A stretch of DNA of 44,948 nucleotides from JAURVT01 sp049059935 (GTDB lineage Bacteria; Actinomycetota; Actinomycetes; Propionibacteriales; Nocardioidaceae): positions 1 through 44,948 of the forward strand of contig NZ_JBMGQR010000030.1 of the NCBI RefSeq assembly GCF_049059935.1, written 5' to 3'. Shown in pieces: positions 40,476-44,948 of this stretch; position 1 is the first letter of the stretch, and the number at the start of each line of letters is the position of its first letter. The position numbers and the translations under genes are program-made. Below the pieces are notes generated by a model. The model was not told where the DNA came from, did not search any database, and saw only the letters and a program-made list of their open reading frames with translations.

Positions 40476-42617
40476 GTGAAGATGTGGTTGATGCGGTGGT
40501 TGCCGCAAGGCCGGGCGCTGCCGCGCGCCGCCTGGGTGCAGCGCCACCGGGTCGTCGTGTCGATCGCCCTGGTGCAGGCCGCGGTGCTGGGAGTGGTCTC
40601 GGCCCTCTGGGGCCCCGCGCCGTCCTTCGCGCCGCTCCACGTCGCGATCGTGGCGTTGCCGGCCCTGCTCGCGATCCCCGGACGGCTGCCGCGGACGGTG
40701 CGCAGCTCGCTGGCGACGACGAGCCTGATGGCGGCGTCGATGATGCTGGTCTACCTGTGGAGCGGCCAGACCGAGGCGCACTTCCACTTCTTCGTGATGG
40801 TCGCGCTCGTCGCGCTCTACCAGGACTGGGCGCCGTTCGGCACCGCCCTGTTCCTCGTCCTGGCCCACCACGGCATCCTCGGCACCGTCCTGCCCCACGA
40901 CGTCTTCGGGCACCACCACGCCTACATGCACCCGTGGCTGTGGGCGGGGGTGCACGCCGCGTTCGTCCTGGCAGCGAGCGTGACGAGCCTCGCCGCCTGG
41001 CGGCTCAACGAGCAGATCGTCCTGCGTGACGCCGTGACGGGACTGGCCAGCCGCACGATGTTCCACGAGCTGGCCACCGCCGCGTCGCGCCGGTCCGCGC
41101 CCTTCGGCGTGGTGTTCGTCGACCTGGACGACTTCAAGAACGTGAACGACACCCACGGCCACGACGTCGGCGACCACCTGCTGACGGCGGTCGGAGGCAG
41201 GTTGGCCGGTGCGCTGCGCGCGAGCGACACCCTCGCGCGGCTCGGGGGTGACGAGTTCGCCGCGATCGTCCACGGCAGCGCCCTGCAGGTCGAGATGGCG
41301 GCGAACCGGATGCTCGCCAGCCTCGACACACCGATCGAGGTCGACGGGCTGCGGCTGCGGGTCGCCGCCAGCATCGGCGTCGCGGCGCGCGGTGAGACGC
41401 GCACCCTGCAGCCGGTCGCGCGCGTCCTGGCCGGCGACCGTGTCGCGGCAGGGACGACCAAGGTCGTCGCCGGACTCCTGCGCGACGCCGACGTGGCCAT
41501 GTACGCGGCCAAGGACGGCGGCAAGCACCGCGTGGTCGCCTACACCGACGGCATGACCGACTCGGTCCGACGACGCTCGAACCTGCAGCAGGACCTCAAG
41601 CAGGCGGTCGACGACGGCCAGGTCGGCGTCGCCTACCAGCCCATCGTCGACATGGGCGCCGAGCAGGTGACCGGGTACGAGGCGCTCGCCCGCTGGCACC
41701 ACCCGACGGCCGGGACCATCAGCCCCGCGGAGTTCATCGACTGGGCCGAGGCGGACGGCACCATCGTCGCGCTCGGCGCGTTCGTGCTCGACCGGGCCGT
41801 CGAGAACGCAGCCCGGTGGAGCCGTGACCTCGACCGGCCCGTGCAGATGGCGGTGAACGTCTCGCCGACCCAGCTCACGAGCCCGGGCTGGGTCGCGTCG
41901 GTGACCGAGGTGCTCGACCGTCACGGCCTGCCGGCCGGCCAGCTCACGCTGGAGATCACCGAGAACGTGGTGGCCATCGACGCCGAGCGGGCGATCGAGG
42001 TGCTCGCCGAGCTGCGCGACCGCGGTGTGCGCATCGCCATCGACGACTTCGGCACCGGCTTCTCGAACCTGGCCTACCTGCGCCGCCTGCCGTGCGACGT
42101 CATCAAGATCGACCGGTCGTTCGTCGCCGACATCGACTCGGACCCGACGACCGCGACGCTGGTGTCCTCGATGATCCAGCTGGCCGCGTCCATGGACCTC
42201 GACGTGGTCGCCGAGGGCGTCGAGACGACCGGGCAGCGTCGGACCCTCGCCCTGATGGGCTGCAGCCGGGCCCAGGGGTTCCTGTTCGCACGGCCGCAGC
42301 CCTCACCCCAGCACCAGCTCGTCACGCAGGTCGCCGACGCCGGTGGCGTCGTGCCCGCCCGCGCCTCGCACCCGCAGGTCGCAGCCGCGTCCGGCGACGT
42401 CGCGTCGCCCGCGCACCCCGTGGACGACGGGCCCACCGGCGTCCACCGGCTCAGCCACTACCTGGCCGGCCCCACGGGCGGGGTCCGTGCCCGGTGCTCC
42501 TGCGGCTACCTCACGACCCAGACCGCCAAGCGGTCGGACGCGCACGAGCAGCTGGCCGCCCTCCACGGCCTCACCGTCGTGGCCTCGAACGCGGGGTCCG
42601 TCGGGCTGTCGAGCTGA
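40476..42617 (+). CDS. Membrane GGDEF-EAL protein with C-terminal CSCG module
   Basis: A 713-residue protein. Residues about 28-175 hold five or six membrane helices with a His-rich stretch (EAHFHFF, LAHHG, GHHHAYMH), a common actinobacterial sensor. The GGDEF domain has GGDEF at 257-261 with the inhibitory RASD at 248-251. The EAL domain has EALARW at 402-407, EITENVV, DDFGTGFSNLAYL and VIKIDRSFV, and VAEGVET, so both cyclase and phosphodiesterase sites look intact. After a linker comes the Cys module (about 656-700) with VRARCSCG, like the start of the ANTAR protein at 21453. Start is GTG here; ATG two codons later is equally possible, as the ribosome-binding site is weak. Confidence 0.88.
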   Translation: MKMWLMRWLPQGRALPRAAWVQRHRVVVSIALVQAAVLGVVSALWGPAPSFAPLHVAIVALPALLAIPGRLPRTVRSSLATTSLMAASMMLVYLWSGQTEAHFHFFVMVALVALYQDWAPFGTALFLVLAHHGILGTVLPHDVFGHHHAYMHPWLWAGVHAAFVLAASVTSLAAWRLNEQIVLRDAVTGLASRTMFHELATAASRRSAPFGVVFVDLDDFKNVNDTHGHDVGDHLLTAVGGRLAGALRASDTLARLGGDEFAAIVHGSALQVEMAANRMLASLDTPIEVDGLRLRVAASIGVAARGETRTLQPVARVLAGDRVAAGTTKVVAGLLRDADVAMYAAKDGGKHRVVAYTDGMTDSVRRRSNLQQDLKQAVDDGQVGVAYQPIVDMGAEQVTGYEALARWHHPTAGTISPAEFIDWAEADGTIVALGAFVLDRAVENAARWSRDLDRPVQMAVNVSPTQLTSPGWVASVTEVLDRHGLPAGQLTLEITENVVAIDAERAIEVLAELRDRGVRIAIDDFGTGFSNLAYLRRLPCDVIKIDRSFVADIDSDPTTATLVSSMIQLAASMDLDVVAEGVETTGQRRTLALMGCSRAQGFLFARPQPSPQHQLVTQVADAGGVVPARASHPQVAAASGDVASPAHPVDDGPTGVHRLSHYLAGPTGGVRARCSCGYLTTQTAKRSDAHEQLAALHGLTVVASNAGSVGLSS

Positions 42618-42983
42618 TCGTCCCGGCCCCACGCCGCCTGCCGCCACCGACAGGCCGGGGAGTGGCGCCGGTCGAGCCTGTCGCCGGCTCGTCCACGTCG
42701 ACGCCGGCCGAGCTGAGGTCCTCGGGCGCGCACGGGTCGCCCGTCTCGTCGGGATCCGCCGGCGGATCGGGCGGGCTCGCCTCCGGGCTGGTCGACACCC
42801 GGACATCGGTGCCTCTTGGATGACACATCGCCCGTTGAAAGTGCAACTACCGCGGGCTGGGGTCACTGTGAGTCGAACACGTGTCGTGCAACCTCTTGTG
42901 ACCCATGTCACAGCAGATCGGTGTGAGGGTCTCGGCTCGGCTTCCGACTAAGAGGCACCAACACGTCAGGAAGGTTTGCTTTC
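42618..42983. other. Intergenic region before the Asp23 operon
   Basis: No convincing gene is present in these 366 bp. The left half has high third-position GC in one frame on each strand (one leftward frame reads acidic and Pro-rich), which cannot be resolved by eye. The right half has lower GC, a TCACTGTGA palindrome at 42863-42871, a perfect CRP-type site at 42897-42912, and the AGGAAGG ribosome-binding site at 42968-42974. Confidence 0.5.
42897..42912. promoter_or_regulatory. CRP/Crp-family binding site
   Basis: TGTGACCCATGTCACA is a perfect match to TGTGA-N6-TCACA, the consensus of CRP proteins including actinobacterial ones. It lies 71 bp before the Asp23 start codon. cAMP-CRP control of the envelope operon is the natural reading. 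Confidence 0.62.
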
Positions 42984-43442
42984 ATGAGCTCCAGCAGCAC
43001 CGAGAAGTCCACCGAGGTCGGCACCAAGGCCAAGGGCCCCCTGGTCACCGAGCAGGGGCGCACCACGATTGCCGACACCGTCGTGTCGAAGATCGCCGGC
43101 ATCGCCACGCGCGAGGTCTCGGGCGTGCACGCCGTCGGTGGCGGCGCCGCGCGCGCCGTCGGCGCGATCCGCGAGCGCATCCCCGGGTCGAGCACCAACC
43201 ACTCCCAGGGTGTCTCGGTCGAGGTCGGCGAGCGTCAGGCCGCCGTCGATCTCCAGCTGGTCGCCGACTACGGCGTCTCGATCGCCGACCTGTCCGCCGG
43301 CGTGCGCCGCAACGTGATCTCCGCCGTCGAGCGCATGACCGGGCTCGAGGTCACCGAGGTCAACATCACGGTCAACGACGTGAACCTGGACGACGGCTCC
43401 GACGACGACACCGACGCGGACGACAAGAGCCGTGTCGAGTGA
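42984..43442 (+). CDS. Asp23/Gls24-family envelope stress protein
   Basis: A 152-residue protein. A 20-residue polar start is followed by the Asp23 domain (about 20-132): LVTEQGRTTIADTVVSKIAGIATREVSGVHAV, then QAAVDLQLVADYGVSIADLSAGVRRNVISAVERMTGLEVTEVNITVNDV. The last 20 residues are acidic. Family members are cytoplasmic but attach to the membrane through small partner proteins and help under envelope stress. The ATG follows AGGAAGG. It is the first of five co-directional, mostly overlapping genes. The CRP-type palindrome and a lower-GC region upstream mark the promoter. Confidence 0.92.
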   Translation: MSSSSTEKSTEVGTKAKGPLVTEQGRTTIADTVVSKIAGIATREVSGVHAVGGGAARAVGAIRERIPGSSTNHSQGVSVEVGERQAAVDLQLVADYGVSIADLSAGVRRNVISAVERMTGLEVTEVNITVNDVNLDDGSDDDTDADDKSRVE

Positions 43443-43875
43443 CACCCCCGGTCGCCCTGGTGGCGACCAGGCCGACGTCGTGCCCGACCCCACGGCTGAC
43501 GACCCCGTCGTGCCCGACCTCATCGTCACCGCGCCGGCCGACGAGCCGGTCGAGCTCACCACCGATGCCGAGGTCGAGGCGTCCGAGGAGGCCGTCGCCG
43601 AGCCGGACGACCCGGCCGACGTGGTCGCTCGTGCAGTGCTGTCCACGCCGGGCGTGGCCGACCTGCACGGCGGTGTCCTCGGTGAGGTCGCGACCTACCT
43701 GCCGGGGCGCCGCGTCAACGGCGTGCGCCTGCACGACGGCGGCGCCGACATCCACGTCGTCGTCGCGTGGGGCTCCTCGGTCCGCGAGACCGCCGACGCA
43801 GTCCGCAGCACGGTCCGCTCCCACGTGGACGGCCCGGTGGACGTCACCGTCGAGGACGTCGCCCGCCCGGCCTGA
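43432..43875 (+). CDS. Asp23-related short protein with acidic N-terminus
   Basis: A 147-residue protein. Residues 1-62 are acidic and Pro/Val-rich, with PDPTADDPVVPD, and likely disordered. Residues 63-145 resemble a reduced Asp23/Gls24 domain: VVARAVLSTPGVADLHGG, VNGVRLHDGGADIHVVVAWG and DAVRSTVRSHVDGPVDVTVEDV. This is a common second member of actinobacterial Asp23 operons. The GTG start lies inside the end of the first gene (11-base overlap), so translation is coupled. A strong hairpin follows the stop. Its job may be to pair with the first Asp23 protein in a membrane-edge complex; that is inference. Confidence 0.78.
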   Translation: MSSDTPGRPGGDQADVVPDPTADDPVVPDLIVTAPADEPVELTTDAEVEASEEAVAEPDDPADVVARAVLSTPGVADLHGGVLGEVATYLPGRRVNGVRLHDGGADIHVVVAWGSSVRETADAVRSTVRSHVDGPVDVTVEDVARPA

Positions 43876-43883
43876 CACACGCG

Positions 43884-43923
43884 CCCGGACGGCCGTCCGG
43901 TCACCACCGAACGGCCGTCCGGG
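43884..43923 (+). terminator. 13-bp perfect hairpin inside the Asp23 operon
   Basis: CCCGGACGGCCGT and ACGGCCGTCCGGG pair fully around a 14-base loop in the only long gap of the operon (100 bp). It may be a partial terminator or an RNA end-stabiliser giving more mRNA for the first two genes. Confidence 0.6.
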
Positions 43924-43975
43924 AACCCCCACCTCACGCACACAGTCCAGTACCTCTTCCAAGGAGACACCCCTC

Positions 43976-44152
43976 ATGACCACCTCGACCGTCGGCCTCG
44001 TCGCCGGACTGCTGTTCGCCATCGCCATCGCCGTCGGGGGGTTCGGCGGCTTCCTGCTCGCGCTGGTCCTCGGCGCCGCCGGCTACCTGCTGGGCGGCCA
44101 GATCGACGGTGAGCTCGACGTCACCGAGATCGTGCGGGGCCGTCGTGGCTGA
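43976..44152 (+). CDS. Small membrane protein of the Asp23 operon
   Basis: A 58-residue protein with one long or two short membrane helices (about 4-38: VGLVAGLLFAIAIAVGG and FLLALVLGAAGYLLG) and a short acidic tail with GELDVTEIVRGRRG. It resembles DUF2273-type proteins, which accompany Asp23 genes and are thought to anchor them to the membrane. AAGGAGAC precedes the ATG. The next gene starts eight bases before its stop. It is the probable membrane dock for the Asp23-type proteins of the operon. Confidence 0.78.
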   Translation: MTTSTVGLVAGLLFAIAIAVGGFGGFLLALVLGAAGYLLGGQIDGELDVTEIVRGRRG

Positions 44153-44588
44153 GGCACCCGCAGCCGAGAGGCGGGCCGCACCGGACGAACCGTTCGCGCT
44201 GTCCGACGCCACGGGCGGCGCGGACCGTCCGGCCGCTGAGCGCGGGACCCTGGACGTCAAGTCCAAGGCGATCACGCACATCGCCGAGCGTGCCGCGGGC
44301 GAGACCGACGGCACCGTCCGGTCGGCCACCACCGCGCAGAAGGCGCTGGGCCGCGGCTACCCGCGCGCCAGCGTCCGCGTCGACCGCAACCGGGCGTGGG
44401 TCGACCTCGACGTCGCCGTCACCTGGCCCGCCCCGGTCTCCACGATCGCAGCCCAGGTCCGTGACTCGGTGATCCGGCGCACCAGTGAGCTGTCCGGGCT
44501 GGACGTGCGCCGGGTCGACGTGACCATCCACGTCGTCACCGGTTCCGCCACTGCCGATGACGACAACACCCGAAGGAGGGTCCAGTGA
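44145..44588 (+). CDS. Asp23/Gls24-like protein, third member
   Basis: A 147-residue protein. A 45-residue polar N-terminus is followed by an Asp23-like domain: VKSKAITHIAERAAGETDGTV, YPRASVRVDRNRAWVDLDVAVTWPAPVSTIAAQVRDSVIRRTSELSGLDVRRVDVTIHVV. It differs from the first protein in lacking the acidic tail. The GTG overlaps the upstream gene by eight bases, and its stop overlaps the next GTG (GTGA). Three Asp23-related proteins plus two membrane proteins form the operon, in the order typical of high-GC Gram-positives. Confidence 0.82.
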   Translation: MAEAPAAERRAAPDEPFALSDATGGADRPAAERGTLDVKSKAITHIAERAAGETDGTVRSATTAQKALGRGYPRASVRVDRNRAWVDLDVAVTWPAPVSTIAAQVRDSVIRRTSELSGLDVRRVDVTIHVVTGSATADDDNTRRRVQ

Positions 44589-44948
44589 GTGCCGCACCCT
44601 CGACGCCCCCGACCAAGAGGCCGGTCGCGTTCGTCGCCGCGAGCCTCATCGCCCTGGTCCTGGTCGGTGTCGGGTTCGTCGCGGTCCGCGACCTCGCCGT
44701 CACGCAGGGCTGGACCACCGGCACCCCGTGGGTGCCCGACCTCGTCACCGCCCTGGACGGCCTCACCGCCTCGGCACTGGTCATCACCGTCGGCATCGTG
44801 GCCGCCGTCGTGGGCGTGCTGCTTGTCTGGACCGTGCTGCGTCCGGCGACCCGCACCCACCAGCGCGCCAAGGTCGACGGCGCCGACGTGTGGATCTCCG
44901 CCGCCGCGGTCGCGACCGTGGCCCGTGAGGCCGCCGACCGCACCCCCG
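44585..44948 (+). CDS. DUF6286-type membrane protein, 3'-truncated by window edge
   Basis: The visible 121 residues start VSAAPSTPPTKRPVAF. Two hydrophobic segments (about 15-36 and 63-87) flank an outside loop with TQGWTTGTPWVPD, followed by a basic stretch RPATRTHQR and the start of a soluble domain, ADVWISAAAVATVARE. This matches the DUF6286/AmaP-like proteins that follow Asp23 genes in actinobacteria. AAGGAGGGT precedes the GTG, which overlaps the upstream stop. The C-terminal domain lies beyond the edge. It is likely a membrane partner of the Asp23-type proteins. Confidence 0.8.
   Translation, partial: MSAAPSTPPTKRPVAFVAASLIALVLVGVGFVAVRDLAVTQGWTTGTPWVPDLVTALDGLTASALVITVGIVAAVVGVLLVWTVLRPATRTHQRAKVDGADVWISAAAVATVAREAADRTP

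Noticed and set aside
42571..42828. Leftward frame with acidic, Pro-rich, high third-position GC sequence
   Set aside because: The plus frame over the same bases is equally biased, its C-terminal part overlaps the GGDEF-EAL gene, and no ribosome-binding site is visible.

Overview
The window is chromosomal DNA from a high-GC actinobacterium. By style it is probably a Nocardioidaceae-like member of the Propionibacteriales, but this is inferred from gene families and codon use, not from a marker gene. Pointers are two mycothiol-dependent-isomerase/DinB-type proteins, a BldC-like mini-regulator, a Pst operon with 11-bp PHO-box repeats, a Tat-exported phospholipase C, and an Asp23/Gls24-DUF6286 envelope operon. 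I saw no rRNA, tRNA, CRISPR array, transposase or prophage gene. About 44 genes are supported; one is cut by each window edge.

Layout. 1-4048: a ferritin-like protein (5'-truncated), a PAS-GGDEF diguanylate cyclase, a mycothiol-type DinB protein and a DUF1801 protein. 4185-16464: a catabolic island around a LysR regulator. Leftward run an APC permease, a 38-aa ORF, a sugar-type ABC importer (ATPase, permease, lipoprotein) and a stand-alone N,N-dimethylformamidase-type large subunit. Rightward run a YjbQ protein, an FGGY kinase, a sugar-phosphate isomerase/epimerase, a triosephosphate-isomerase-like protein and an SDR dehydrogenase. The FGGY/epimerase/TIM trio recalls EryA/EryC/EryH of erythritol catabolism, and the SDR recalls threitol dehydrogenases, but the amide hydrolase, APC permease and YjbQ are not part of those known pathways. 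A perfect LysR-type palindrome sits in the divergent promoter, with related half-sites before the APC permease. 16485-22772: a DUF2231 membrane protein divergent from an OmpR/EnvZ-type system whose sensor loop carries acidic DxDGD-like repeats, then a second DinB protein, small secreted or membrane proteins, a CSCG-ANTAR protein, a BldC-like protein and a hotdog thioesterase.

22858-36230: a phosphate-acquisition region. A tightly overlapping leftward set encodes PstC, PstA, membrane-tethered PstS, a large tethered PstS-like protein and a sortase-fold protein that has lost its catalytic residues. After a short gap come a PstS-Ig fusion, PstB and a lytic transglycosylase. Divergently, a Tat-exported phospholipase C is preceded by three 11-bp PHO-box repeats, and the pst side has its own GTTCACC-type repeats. 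This points to one PhoP-controlled module for scavenging phosphate from phospholipids and importing it, with extra cell-surface parts of unknown function.

36266-44948: a second, near-copy DUF2231 gene, then a NarL-type two-component system in an operon with an Asp/His/Gly-rich secreted protein and an unknown secreted protein. A divergent GGDEF-EAL protein ends in the same CSCG module as the ANTAR protein. Last is a five-gene Asp23/Gls24-type envelope operon behind a perfect CRP-type site, running off the right edge. Strongest leads: the degenerate sortase and expanded Pst operon, the hybrid tetritol/amide catabolic island, and the shared CSCG signalling module.
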